Positions 34,301 through 49,300 of a stretch of 64,000 bases of DNA are shown piece by piece. The stretch is from contig CP031740.1 of NCBI GenBank assembly GCA_022701275.1, forward strand, positions 2,119,001 to 2,183,000, given 5' to 3'. The notes beneath the pieces were generated by a model. It searched no databases, had not been told where the DNA came from, and worked only from the letters and a program-made list of their open reading frames with translations. How positions within the stretch are numbered: position 1 is the stretch's first letter; each line of letters starts with the position of its first letter. Made by a program: the position numbers and the translations under genes. The stretch comes from Microcoleus vaginatus PCC 9802. Lineage in GTDB: Bacteria; Cyanobacteriota; Cyanobacteriia; Cyanobacteriales; Microcoleaceae.

Positions 34301-37300
34301 GGTTCATACTTTCCGATAAAGTTGTGAAGTCGCGAATATCGGAAAATAGTACCGACATTTCCTGTTGAACTTGGTCGCCTAATTTAACATCAATAATGCT
34401 CTTTTTATCCAAAATTTGGAGGAATTGACGGGGGACAAAGCGCTCAAAAGCTTGGTTGAGTTCGGTGAGATTATTGTAGAGACGGGCATTTTCAATGGAA
34501 ATTGCTGCCTGAGAGGAAAGCAGATTTAAGAGTTCTACGCGATCAGAAGTAAAAGCCTCTGTGGTTAGATTATTTTCTAAATAGATAATTCCTGCCAGTT
34601 TACCTTGATGTTGGAGAGGGAAGCACAAAATTGATTTAGGCTTATGTACTTTGATATAGGGGGAATGAGCAAATTTAGGGTCATTAGCAGCATCATTCAA
34701 GACTACACTTTTACAAGTGCGAGCGACATAGTTGATGATGGACACGGGTAGGGGTGCAACGCCTTGTGCCCCTACAGATTCAATGGGGGTTGATTGTAAC
34801 ACCGTAATGATATCAGAACTTACGGAACCTGACGCTTTAATCCGCAGTTTCCCCTCAATTTCTAAAATCAAATAGCCACATTGCGCTCCAGCATTTTCAA
34901 TGATAATTCTCATCAAAGAGGTGAGTAATTTATCCAATACAATTTCGCTAGAAATTGCTTGGGAGGCTTTCATGAAGGTAGCTAAATCTAAGGCTTCACC
35001 TGACTGACTACCACTTGTGGAGTTGGTAGTTGTCCTGTGGGTGGAATTAATGCTTTTGGTGGCCGATAATTTACGACGTAACTGCGGGTACTTGGCTTCT
35101 AAATCCTCCACTTTGCGTTGAGCACCCCAGCGTTGGTAGCCATAGTGAGCTTTTTTCATGTAGAGTTGAGCGATTTCCTCTTTGCCTTTACCTAACCAAA
35201 ACTTAGCTGCTAGTTCCGACGCTAGAGCTTCGTTCTGCAAAAATTTATTTTCTCGGGCTGAGGAGATCGCTTGGTCATACAAATCCTGCGCTTCCAGAGT
35301 CTTGCCTGTAATTCGCGCCAACTCAGCTTCGATTAGCAGACGTTGATGAAGGTAGGTACTCGGAGAATGTTGACTCCAGAGTTTGAATTTCTCAAGATTG
35401 GATTTAATCTTCTCCACATACTGTGCCTGTTTTTCACCATCAGCATCGTCATACCCAACTGATAAGGCTAGACATTGATGAAAGTGGAAAGCCGGATTAA
35501 TAAAAATCCCCGTCGCGCCTATCAAATATTTTTCGGCAGCGTTAGCATAGTCGATCGCTTTCTCAGAATCTGAATACCAGTTGGCTAAAGACAATTTACA
35601 GGCTATTTCTATAAATACCGTGAATAAATCATTTTTTTCAAGGCAAGACTTAATGATCTCCTTGGCATTCGGCCATAAGGATTCATCAAGAACACTCCAA
35701 TCTTCAACTGGTTCAATCAAATTATAAATAGTCGCTTTAACCGCATAATAATATTGCACCATGTTTGGATCAACTTTTTTCAAGCCGGGGATAATCTTAT
35801 CAATTTTTTCTGATAATTCTTTTAACGAATCAGTCCCCCAAAAACACATGAACAAAAAATTGATTGCACAATATCCTGCCCATTGATAGGCACCGTTTTC
35901 TACGCCGCTATAATAACCTCTCATTAAATGCTCTTTAGAGCGATCGAGAGGTTCAGTGTAATGGGAAACAAATCCTCCCCACATATTTAAAATTAATGCT
36001 TCATAACGCTTCATTTGATACTGGTCATCGTTCAATCTCAAGGCTAAATTTCCAAATTTATAGGCGGTTTCAAAATCTTGTGCTACAAAGGCCAGTGTTA
36101 ACGAATAATAGATATACCCAACTGAAGAGTGAGGACTGTTCCCATAGGTGAGCGATAGCTCAATCATTTTTATGCCTAGGATGAACAGCAATCTAGACCC
36201 TAAAAAGTAAGCTGGAGGTACACATTCTCTGAGGAGTACCATAGCAGCAAGTTTTTCAGGGTCTTGCATTTCAGGAAGGTCTATAAAATTTTCAATTTTC
36301 CGGGCAGCGATTGTCTCATTAGCCTGATTCACTTCTGCGATAAGTTCATCTTCTTCAGGAAAAGCTTTCAACTTGATTCCCAATAGTTCGAGGGTCTGTA
36401 CTCCCAGATATAAGGAGGATTCCAAATCATTTTTCATTCGATATAACGTCACTTTATATTCATTGACTTTACATCGATCCAACAAATTATCGATATGCTC
36501 AAGGGCTTCATCAAAAGTTAATAAAGCTTCGTCCCAACTAGCAGTTAAATATTCTATTTCACCTTTTTCAAGGTGATATGAAAATGTCCCCTGATAGTCT
36601 TCCTCCCAGCTATTAGGGGGTAAAAGTTTTATCCCGTTCGTTATATATATTAATGCGGGTTTATAGGCTGAAGATAATTTAGCTTTTCTTCCAGCGATTA
36701 GATTCAATCTAGCTAATTGTTCTTTTTCCCATTTATCACTGAGCAATGCTTGTCCTGTGTTCAGGTGATTGACTATATCAAAGATTCGTTCTTCTAACTC
36801 ATGTTTTTCAAACTTATTCAACAGAAGGCGACCAATTTTTAAGTGAATTTCTTGTTTATGTTTTTCGTCAATTAGAGAGTAAGCTGCTTGCTGCACCCGG
36901 TCATGCAGGAATTTATAATTTTGAATTAACAGTTCTTCATCTAACTCGGATGTGGGCAAGATTAACCCGGATTGAACTGCTGCTGTTAGATCCTTAAAAA
37001 CTTCCGCTGTAGATTTTTCACTGATGATAGAAAGGATGTTTAAATCGAAATCAGCACCTACACAAGCTGCTAATTGTAAAACTTGCTGTGTAACCAGAGG
37101 CAGTTTCTTTAACTTGCCAATCATCAACTCTACCACATTGTCAGTAATGCCCTGAGCTTCAATGGTTGAAATATCCCACTGCCAGCCGTGACGTTCAAAA
37201 TAAAAAGTGATCAGGTTTTCGGCATATAGGGTTTTGAGAAACTCATAGACAAAGAAAGGATTGCCTCCAGTTTTATGCACTACCAACTCCGCCAAGGGTT

Positions 37301-40271
37301 TTACTGAAGATGTATCCCTGTGCAAAGTATCGGCAATTAACTGGTTAATATGCTGGCTATTTAAGGGAGTTAAGGTAATAAAGTTGACAGTTGCCCCCAG
37401 ATTCCGTAGCCCCTCAAGAGTTATCATCAACGGATGAGTGGGGTTGACTTCGTTATCCCGATACGCCCCAATTAGAAATAGGTATTCTGTATCCGTATCC
37501 GTCATCATCAGTTCGATTAACTTGAGCGTTGCGGAGTCTGCCCACTGCAAATCGTCAAGAAAGATAACTAAAGGATGCTCTTTTGCACAAAATGCCCGAA
37601 TGAAGTTTTGGAAAACCAGATTAAAGCGATTCTGGGACTCAGCGGGGCTTAATTCTGGCACGGGTGGTTGCTTGCCTATAATCAGTTCCACTTCCGGAAT
37701 CACTTCAATAATCACTTGTCCATTGGAACCAAAAGCAGCCAGGAGTTTTTCTCGCCAAAGGTTTAGTTGTGCTTCGCTTTCGGTTAACAGTTGGCGCATC
37801 AATCCCTGAAAGGCACTGACAACAGCTAAGTAGGGAATATTGCGCTGAAATTGGTCAAATTTTCCGGAGATGAAATAGCCGCGCTTTTGAGTGATGGGTT
37901 TATGAACTTCTGCCACCAACACTGATTTACCGATGCCGGAATAACCGGCCACTAGCATCATTTCAGTTGTGCCTTGACTCACTCGGTCAAATGCTGTTAG
38001 GAAGGTTTTAACTTCTGACTCTCGTCCGTAAAGCTTTTGGGGAATTTGAAACTTGTCGGAAATATCCTTAGAACCGAGAGGGAAATCTGCTATAGTCCCA
38101 TTAGCTTGTAACTGAAAGAGACATTCTTCTAAATCAGCTTTGAGTCCCCAGGCACTTTGATATCGTTCCTCTGCCGTTTTCGCCATCAGCTTCATGACAA
38201 TATCCGAAATGGCTTTAGGACAAGGTTCTCCCCTTCTGCCTCTCTCCTCCTCTCCTCCTCCTAAAAGATGAGGGGGTATTGGCTGTTTGGCGATATGATA
38301 ATGCACCAGTTCCAACGCATCGGTACTTTCAAAAGGTAACTGTCCCGTCAGTAGTGCGTAAAAGGTAACGCCGAGAGAGTAAAAGTCAGTCCGGTAATCT
38401 AAAGAACGATTCATTCGTCCCGTTTGCTCCGGTGACATATAGACTAAAGTGCCTTCTAAAACATTGGGATTTTTCAGCGTAGGATTTTCGCGGGTTAATT
38501 GAGTGGAGATACCAAAGTCGATGATTTTGATAATTTCTGTTTCTGGGTTAAAGACGATGTTGGCAGGATTAATATCTTTATGAATAATATTGGCGGCGTG
38601 AATCGCGCCCAATATCTCTGCTGTTTGGATGGCTAAGTTGAGGAATTTTGCTAGAGATAAGATATGCCCTGCATCTACAGAGTCCTTGAATAATTGCCTT
38701 AAGGATGATGCGCCAAAATCCTCTAAGATAATGACCAGAGTTCTTTGATAAGTTTCTAAGGCATAAGCTTTAACCACACCCTCTATGTTCAGATTGCGAG
38801 TGATTTCATATTCCTGCTTATATCGAGTTAGTTCAGAGGGGGTGGGATAGTCTTGTTTCAGAACTTTGAGAATTACTGCTTTGTGGTCTTGTTCTCGAAT
38901 CCCTCGATAGACAACAGAATTGTCACTTTCATAGATTTGGGCTAAAACTTTAATTCCAGGGAATCTAATCATGTTGGGATCTCCAGTTTTGGCAGTTATG
39001 AACGTTACGGGCGATGGTCAATGACTGCTGATGGTACTCGATCGCCTTGACCGAGTTGCCCAGGGAAGTGTAAACATTTCGCAGATTACCCAATGCTGCC
39101 CCCTCACCTTAGCGGTCTTTAATCTCTCGCTAGATAATCAAGGTCTGTTGACAAGACTCAAGGCTTCTTGAAATTGACTTGTCTGACCCTACTGAATTCG
39201 CTCCAACAACTTAGTATCGCAGCCAACAGGCTAGTATTTTTTCTAATATTCATCTAAGGATAGCCGAGACGCTTGCAGATAGTATTGAGACTGACTCCTT
39301 CATTAACCAGTTCGGTCGCGTGTGCGTGTCTGTGTTCATGGATGGTACAGCTTAGGCCTGCCTTGGCACAATAACCAACCCACTTTTCCTGAACCGATCG
39401 CTCACGTAATAAGCCACCCCTTCCATTCTTTTGAAGCTAGATGCCAAGTCCCATGAGATTTCTGCCATCCCCAAAGTGCGGGAGATGCTAGAGATGCTGG
39501 CCGGGTTGAAGGATGAAGCCCGACACTCATCACTGCTTCTCCACCTCAACCCTGTGCGATCGCCCAATCGAGTCATGTTTGCTTTCACGTTACTTATTGA
39601 TTTACAAGCAAGGATTTGACAGGCTCAACCCAACCTACAGCGAAAGGCGATCGCACTCCTTCGTGCTCTGCGAAGACTCCGCCTCAAGCAAGCGGTAAAG
39701 CTGCATCGGAGCGGTAGATTGCGACATTAGGTTAATGCTGGATAAGACCGACAGAGAGGATATTATCAGCAAAAGTGACAAATAACACCCCTGATTTCCA
39801 GGATTAACTATCAGAAGCGATGGATAACACCCAAGAACCCGGACTTAACCTGCAAAGTTTCTGTTTAATTCCTTAAAACTAGGATGTTGTCCAACAGATA
39901 TGATGGATAATCCTCGAAGGTAAAGGTATTATCCAGCATATCTGCGGTTGAATACATAGCTATATTTTTTTGGCATCAAATGTGCCAACAGCAACAATTG
40001 GAGAAAACAGATGTGGGATGAAAGATACAGTGCCCAAGAGTACGCATATGGCACAAACCCGAACAAGTTTTTGGAAGCAAACGTCAGCAGTATTCCAAAA
40101 GGTAAAGTTCTGAGCTTGGCGGAAGGAGAAGGGCGGAATGCCGTTTTCCTTGCGAAACAGGGTTATTCTGTAACCGCTGTAGATGCTTCTTTAGTTGGTT
40201 TGAATAAGGCCAGAAAGTTGACCGAAGAGAATGGGGTGATTGTTGAGTTTATTCATACTGACTTAGCAGAG

Positions 40272-40306
<35 letters not shown>

Positions 40307-43300
40307 GTCTATATTTTGTCCATTGCCTTCTTCCATAAGAAAACAACTTCATAAAAAAGTTGAAGCAGGGTTAAAGCAAAACGGTGTTTTTCTGCTTGAG
40401 GCTTATACACCCGATCAGTTGAAGCATGGTACTGGGGGCGGAAATTCAGTAGATGTGATGCAATCTAAAGAATCTTTAAGCCTTGAGTTAGCGGGCTTAA
40501 AGTTTAGGCATCTAATTGAGCTTGAGCGTGATGTAGTAGAAGGTATTTATCACACTGGCATTGGCGCAGTAGTTCAGGCGATCGCATCAAAAGAAATATA
40601 ACATTCTGGTGCAGCGGATTGCCTGAAGCTGCTTAGGTGAGATGCACAGATCCCAACAACCGCTGACCAGAACCGTTAGCTATCTTTGCACAAAGGTGTT
40701 GTACTCTCTGTGTACAGCCAAGAGTCTGCTTCTGGTGCCATCCCAAATGCAACTATTGGCACCGTTAAACCATTCGCGATCACCTAGCTGCTGTGCTAGC
40801 CATTGGTAATACTTAGTGATCTGTTCTTTCGCGTTCCCTTCCACCTCAACCAGCAGTGCGATCGCTCAATCGACTCATGTTGGGTTTCACGTTACCTAGT
40901 GATTCAAAAGTAAGGGCTTGACAGGCTCAATCTAAGGTACAGCGAGGGGCGATCGCACTCGTGCTAGTGTTCCGCCTTGGCATACTCCGCGAAGGCTCTG
41001 CCTCCAGCAAGTGGCAAAGCGTTTCTAAACGTTGGCTACAACTATATGTCAATCAGAAGTTCTACGAGACTCCAAAGGGGGGCGATAGGTTCGTAAAACC
41101 TGGTCGTTGTCGAAGAAATTGAGTAACCATATTGGTGCAATTTGGTACTTTGTGCATCATTACAATGCCTCTGTTGGCTCTTGACCATTACTATTCACCA
41201 CTACCATTTTTTTACTATCCTGATGTAGCCGTGAGTTGCGATGAACAGGACAGAAATACTGCTGAAGATTTCATTTGCTACCCGCGCTTAATTGGGGAAG
41301 TTTTATCGCCGACAACCGCGGCTTTTGACAGAGGCGATAAATTTGCTGATTACCGCACTTCTGAAAGTTTGCAAGAGTATGTATTAATCAATGAATAAAA
41401 AGTTAGTGTAGAGTGTTTTCGCCGGAAGGCAGAGGGTTTGTGGGTGCTTTATCCTTACAGTCAAGGACAAGAAGTTCAGTTGGCTAGCGTTAATTTTAGC
41501 TGTGCGATCGAGACCTTGTATGAAGATGCGATCGAGATTGGTTGATTTTAATTACTCCTGAATCACTGATATTGATATGATTGAACCGCGAAGACGCAAA
41601 GAACACGAAGGAAGAGAAAAGAAGAAGAAGCTGGTAATTGCTATTTTTTCTTGGTGGCTTTCCAAGTGCCACCGTAGAAGTAAAAAGGAGTGTTTTTACT
41701 TACCGATTCCCAACATTTAAGACAGAAAAAAAACCACTGCCCCGACTCGTCATACCGGGCGCGGTAGAGAGTCGGGGCAGATTGGGAACAACGATCGCAA
41801 TATTTGATTCTGATTGCCCTGGCCATTGTTACTCAGTTACAAAACTCAGTTTCAAACAATAACGGACTCTTGAGGGCGGGCGAATATCATGCGGCCGGCG
41901 CTAGTTTGCAGGGCGCTGGTGACTACGACTCGGGCTTCGCCGCCGACATAGCTGCTTCCTGCTTCTACGACCACCATTGTGCCGTCATCCAAGTAACCGA
42001 TTCCCTGAGACGGTTCTTTGCCTTCTTTGCGGATTTTTAGTTCGATCGTATCTCCCGGCAAATAAGTGGGGCGCACCGCATGAGTCAAATCGTTGATATT
42101 CAAAACCGGCAGTTTTTGCACGGTAGCTACTTTCGATAAGTTGTAATCGTTGGTAAGCAAAATGCCGTCGATATCCAAAGCAAATCGGACTAATTTCGCA
42201 TCGACTGTGGCAATATCTTCGTAGTCTGCCGAGTGAATTTGAATCCGTTCTGGATATGTTTCTTTGATGCGGTTGAGTACATCTAAGCCGCGGCGGCCGC
42301 GCACTCGCTTTTGATCGTTGGCGGAATCAGCTACAAGTTGCAGTTCTTGGAGAACGAATTGCGGCACGATAATTTGACCTTCGAGGAAACCGGTTTCTAG
42401 CAGGTTTTCAATCCGGCCGTCAATAATGCAGCTAGTATCGACTACTTTGGCAGAGGCTGGTTTGAAAGTACCTTCGGCTACCAACACCGTGTCAAAACTT
42501 TTGGGGTTGATCAGTCGCAAGAAAGCGCGGCCGTGGGTGTCGGTCAAACTGACGCCTGTGAAGCCGAACATGACGCTACCCAAGACTGCGACTAGAGGTT
42601 TGATGAAGCCGAACTCGCGGGGAATTGGCAGCAGGAACAGCGGAGCCAGCATTAAGTTTGCTACTAGCAGTCCGATGATTAAGCCGATCGCCCGCGTCAG
42701 CAGCATCTCCACTGGCATATCGCGGACTTGTTTTTCCAGGCGCCGATAGGTTGTTTGAGCCACTAATCCCATCACGAAGCCGATTAATGCTCCAAAGGAA
42801 CCTAGTACAGAACTTAAGCCTTGTATATTTGTAACTTGCTCCAGCAGCTCGCTCGGCAGGAGTTCGACTCCGTAATAGCCGATGCCTCCGCCTGCGATTA
42901 TGAATGAGATTATTATGATTGCGTCTAGCATTAGTTCTAGGTTAATGAATTTATTCGTATTATATCTTTCTAGTGCTGATACTTGTTTTCATGCTTTGGT
43001 CGGATATCGCTATATTTACTCAGGGATTTTCATAAACTTATATTTCGCGGTTGTACCTTTTAGGGGATGTGCCAGGGAGTCCCTTGGCATTTACGATGCC
43101 CCGCCGAAAGCAAGCACGAAGTGCGAATAGACCGCCCTGCGGGCTGTTCGGGAATTGTGGTCTATCAAAATTCGTACGAGGTTAAATTAAAAGAGCCGAT
43201 CGTTCGCAGCGCTTTTTTGCTAAGAAAATGTCATAATATACATAATTATTCATGATTGTTTAATTAAAACTTTAGATTTGAAGTTGCGCTTTCGGCTTGA

Positions 43301-46300
43301 AATGTAATGAATCCTACCACCGATTATTTAACATTTGAATTAAAAAAAAGTGTGCAAGCGACAAATTCCGGGATTCCTAGTTCGGCTTACCTGCACATAC
43401 CTTTTTGTCGCCGCCGCTGTTACTACTGCGATTTTCCGGTTTTTGTGGTGGGCGATCGCAAAAATGGCGAGAATTCCGGCACAATTGTGCAATATGTTGC
43501 TGTACTCTGTCAAGAAATTCAAGAAACTAAAAATTTAGGCGCATCTCTGAAAACAGTTTTTTTTGGTGGCGGCACGCCTTCGCTGCTTTCTGTCAGTCAG
43601 TTGAGCAATATTTTAGAGACTCTCGACGGCAAATTTGGAATTGCTGCTGAGGCGGAAATTTCTATAGAAATAGACCCGGGTACGTTTACTTTAGAACAGT
43701 TGCGGGGATATGCAGCGGCGGGAGTAAATCGAGTTAGTTTGGGAGTGCAAGCTTTTCAAGATGAATTGCTGCAAGCTTGCGGGCGATCGCACTCTGTCGC
43801 TGATATTTTTGAAGCAGTGGAAATAGTGCGATCGGCTGGTATTGTCAATTTTAGTTTAGACCTAATTTCGGGACTGCCGCACCAAACTTTAGAAAACTGG
43901 GAAGCTTCTCTGAAATCGGCGGTGGAAATTAGCCCGACTCACCTGTCGAGTTACGACTTAATTGTTGAACAGGGAACTGCTTTCGGGCGCTACTTTGAAG
44001 CAGGCGCCCAGCCACTACCAGCAGATGAAACGGCGGCTGGAATGTACCGTTTAGCAAGGGAAATTCTGACGGGGGCTGGCTACGAACATTACGAAATTTC
44101 TAATTACGCTCGATCTGGCTATCAGTGCCGCCACAACCGCGTTTATTGGGAAAATCGCCCTTATTACGGCTTGGGGATGGGGGCGGCGAGTTACGTGGAA
44201 GGCCGAAGGTTGACTAGACCTCGCAAAACTCAAGAATATTATCAGTGGGTGCGATCGATGTCTCGCCTCATTTCCCCTGCTACCCCAAAGCTGGGAGGGG
44301 AAACCCAGGCAGATATTGAACCAGCTATTGAGCAAAATTTTCAAGTCTCAGAAAATGACGTTTTGTTGGAAACGCTGATGCTAGGTTTGCGTTTAGCAGA
44401 AGGAGTTAGCCTGTCGGCGCTGACTCAGAAGTTTACTCAGCCAACGGTTGATAAAATTTGGCGTTGTTTGCAGCCCTACTGGCGGCAAGGATGGGTGGAA
44501 ATTGGGCGATCGGATGGATCGATCGCAACTTTAGGCGAGGGCGCGAAACTGCCACTGTCGGGAAATTTGAGGTTGAGCGATCCCGAAGGTTTTTTATTTT
44601 CTAATACAATTTTAGCCGATTTGTTCAGCAAGTTAGGCGAGGATAATTAGCTCTGTCGGAGGAAGTATATCCCCAGCAAGCGCGATCGGCACTAAAGCCG
44701 GGTCCGCCAATGCGAGCGAAGGAAATTCAATTGCTCCCTAGCTTGATCATCTCAAAAATCATCTATTTTCTATCGATCCCTAAACAAATCTTAAAGGCGA
44801 ACTAAGCCTTGGGATAGACGCAACGACGGCACTCCAGCCGTCATACTTAAGACTGAACATTTAAAAAGTAATTTAATGAACACTTTAACTATCGATCGCA
44901 ACCAAACCCAAAACCAGCCCTGCCTTGTAATTAGCGAGCGCGGCTGCAATCAGACTTCCAAATGTAATTTTTGCGGTCACTACCAACAGGCAAGAGGTTC
45001 AGTTGGTCACTGTCAATTGTTGAACGCACCTGTTAGGGGCGGATGGAAATCTTGCACTTTAGCAATGCCGGCTTTTGCACCTTCTTGGGAATTCGTGGAA
45101 GGCGCTAATGTTTCCCCGGCGAAATTTATTAATTAACCCAAACAATGTAAAAAAAATGTGTCTTAACGGGTAATATGCTATATTAAGTTTAGGGCCGTCG
45201 CCGATCGCTCGCACAATTGCACAAACAAGTTAAAAAGATGAATTTGACACTAAATCAGGTAATTTCCGAAGGTCATACGCGCATTTTGTGTTGGTATCTT
45301 AATAATACTAGCAAAGTGCAAATCGCTCGCATTACAAATATTCCTAATTGGTATTTTGAGCGGACAGTGTTTCCGGGGGAACGTTTTTTGTTTGAAGCGC
45401 TGCCAGAAGCTCAGTTAGAAGTGTGCAGGAGTGCGGATACGGGTAGTATAGTGTGCGAGCGAATTTTGTGCGATCGGCTGCGAGTTGAAGAATTAAGCAC
45501 GGCTGATTGAAGATAATTCCTTATACTTACCAACGAGAGGTAGAAACCCGGTTTTTTGTCACAAACCGGGTTTCTCTCTGTATGATTATAAAAACTCCGT
45601 TCACGATCGTACTTGCAACATCCGAAACCGGATTTATTCGTATATTTCTCGTTACTCAGCCCAAAACTCGTAGAAACTGAGATATTGCACCATTCTCAAT
45701 AATTATTTCAGAGCGTGCTAGCAGCAACGACCCACAAGAAAAGTGATCGGTTGTGGAACAGGCCGTCGGGCTTTTTAAGCAGAATGGTGCAAGATGTGAG
45801 TATAAACCGGGATTCTCGCCACCCTATGCGTCAGCCCTGAAACTGTCGGAAGTGTTGATCTAAGCTAAATTAGATAAAATCCAACACTCTTCAATATAAA
45901 AACCCGATGTCCCTCACCGAACAAATCCTCTCCCAACTGCCAGGAGACGCCCTCGGAGGCCTGCGAAAGGTCGATCGACTCTGGGAAAACCTCAAACAAA
46001 ACACCGCACCAGCACCCCAAGCAGTCAAACACAGCCAACAACCCCTGGAAACCCTCGACTTCGACATAGTTATCGGCGGCGGAACCCTAGGAATATTAAT
46101 CGGTACAGCCTTAGTCCTCCGGGGTTGGCGAGTAGCCCTGCTCGAACGCGGCACCCTGCGAGGCCGCGAGCAAGAATGGAACATTTCTCGCAAAGAATTA
46201 GACGCATTCTTAGAACTAAATTTGCTATCTGTTGAAGAGATAGAAAAGGCGATCGCCACCGAATACAACCCAGCCCGCATCAGCTTTACCAACACCCCAG

Positions 46301-49300
46301 ACATTTGGGTGCGCGACGTACTCAACATTGGAATCGACCCAGTTTACCTCCTAGAAACCCTCAAGCAGCGATTCCTCCAAGCTGGAGGAAAGCTATTTGA
46401 AAATACACCATTTAAAACAGCAACCATTCACCCGGATGGAGTCTTGGTAGAATCTGCAAATACCGATACACAACCTGCTACAAATTTATTTAAAACCAGA
46501 TTATTATTAGACGCAATGGGACATTTTTCGCCCATTGTGCGCCAAGCAAGACAAGGCAAAAAACCCGACGCCGTATGTTTAGTAGTCGGTAGTTGCGCTC
46601 AAGGATACCCCAAAAACGACACTGGCGATATATTTGCATCCTTCACCCCAATGCAAAATCAGTGCCAATATTTTTGGGAAGCATTTCCAGCCAGAGACGG
46701 CCGCACAACCTACTTATTTACCTACATAGACGCCGACACCGAAAGATTCAGTTTAGAAACATTATTTGAAGAGTATTTGCGCTTGCTTCCCCAATATCAA
46801 AACGTCGAACTCGAACAGTTAAAATTCCAAAGAGCACTTTACGGATTTTTCCCCTGCTATCGTCAAAGTCCTCTAAAAACGCCTTGGGATCGCCTACTCC
46901 CAGTCGGAGACAGCAGCGGTAGCCAATCTCCCCTCAGCTTCGGCGGTTTCGGCGCAATGGTGCGCCATCTCAAACGCTTGACTCTAGGAATTGACGAAGC
47001 TTTGACAAGCGACAGTCTCAGCAAAAATGCCCTCGCACTTTTGCAACCCTACCAGCCGAATCTATCAGTTACCTGGTTGTTTCAGCGTTCGATGAGTGCT
47101 GCGATTAATCAAAAAATAGACCCCAATCAAATTAATCAACTTTTGGCTGCCGTCTTTCAGGTAATGGAAGAGTTGGGAGAACCGGTGCTCAAACCTTTTC
47201 TTCAGGATATCGTGCTGTTTCCGGCTTTGTCAAAAACCTTGTTTAAAACAGCAATTAGCCATCCCGGATTAGTTATGAAAATTATCCCGCAGGTAGGAAT
47301 CGCTAACTTGCTAGATTGGATGGTACATTATTTAAATTTAGGGATTTATACGGGATTGCAGCCTTTGGGGAAAGCCGTAGAACCGCAGGTAAAAAATTTA
47401 GCGCCGGAGCAGCAATACTATTTTCACCGATTAGTTGAAGCATGGCACTATGGCGCTGGAGGCGATTATTAAGTGATTAATTGTGCCACAGGCATCTTGC
47501 CCGTGGCTAACAGATGAACAGGCAAGATGCCTGTTCCACAACACAATATAATTTATTAAGTGATTAATTGTGGCACGGGCATCTTGCCCGTGGCTAACAG
47601 ATGAACAGGCAAGATGCCTGTTCCACAACCTAATTATATTAGTTGTGAGTTATGAAGGAGCTATAACTGCTAAAGCTTGGGGAATCACTCGGAATTTTGC
47701 AGGTGTGTAAGTGGTGATTTCACCGTCGGTATTAATCGGACGGCGTTTGCTAGTATTAACCTCAAATTCTTGAGCGTACAAGACGCGAACTTTAGGCGAA
47801 GTGGTATAATTTCCTTGCCTCATAGCCGGCAGCAAAGCAATGATTTCCCACCAATTTATTGTTTCCAAACTGTACAAATCCAGTCGCCTGTCGTCGATGG
47901 TGGCATCCTCGGCAACTGTCATGCCACCTCCGTAATAGCGGCCGTTGCCAATGGCAATTTGAATAGTTTTAACCTTAAAAGATTGGTTGTTTATCTTAAT
48001 TTCTGCTCGGAACGGTCGCGCTGAAAAAATTGTCTGCAAAGCAGTAAAAGCATAAGCTAAAACTCCCCAGCGCTGCTTCACCTTTTTAGTCAGCCGCTGG
48101 GTAATTTCCACGCTTAGTCCCAAACTTGCAACATTAAAAAAATGTTGGCCGTTAACCCAACCCAAGTCTATTAGCCGAACTTTACCGCTGGCAATTACTT
48201 GACAAGCTGCGGATAAATCTGTAGGAATTGCCAGAGTCCGGGCTAGGTCGTTAGCAGTTCCCATCGGCAAAATACCCAAGGGTAACTTGGTATCTATCAA
48301 ACCTTCTATGGCAGCGTTGAGAGTGCCGTCGCCGCCGCCGATTATTACTAATTCGACTCGATTTTGGTAGCGACGAATAGTGTCGGAAAGTTCGTGGGCG
48401 TGGTCAGTAGATTCTATAATTAACTCGATACCGAGTGCTTCTAATTCTACAGTGGCTTGAGATAATAGCTTTTGCCCTTTTCGGGAGTGCTGGTTTACTA
48501 AAAGTAGAGCTTTCTTCATTTGTTAATTTTTCATTAGGAATATTGCGTATTTTAAATTACAAAAAGTATAGCTTGATGCTTTAACTGGATGAAATTAATG
48601 CTTTACTTCTATTTTACCAGCTATGATGGATTGACAAAAATGTCAAAAAATGGATAATTGTAGCAAAAGATTCCTAAAAAGTCCCTCCTGCTCTGACCTA
48701 GCAGCAAAAAACCTCGCTTCTCGATCGAACTTAATTTAAAATCATGTGTAATATTTTACAAAAAGCGCAAGTCGCTGCCGATCGCCAAAACTGGTCTGGG
48801 CTAGTCGAATGCTTGCAGGAAGTGACAGCCAAGGGCAGTAAGCCGCAGGAACAACACATTTTAGAACAAGCTGTCAGTTTAGCAATACAAGCCTTGGAAT
48901 GGGGCGATTTTCAAGACCGTTGGGAAATTGCTAAAGTATTACCCAATCTAGGAAATTGCGCGATCGCACCTTTAATTGCCGTGCTCGAAGACGAAGATGC
49001 AGACACGGAACCCCGGTGGTTTGCCGCCCGCATCCTCGGAAAGTTCGATCGTCCAGAAGTGATTCAAGCTTTAGTAGAATTGGTCAAAAATTCCGACGAA
49101 GAATTGAGCCAAATCGCCGCCGAAACCCTAGGGAATTTGGGCCAAACAGCCATAGAATCCCTAGCAACTCTCTTGCAGCAAAAAGACTCGCGACAGTTTG
49201 CAACAGTAGCACTCGCCCAAATTCGGCGCACCGAAACCATCGCACCGCTGTTGAGCGTAGTCGCAGACTCTCAAGTTGCGGTGCGAGCAGCCGCAATCGA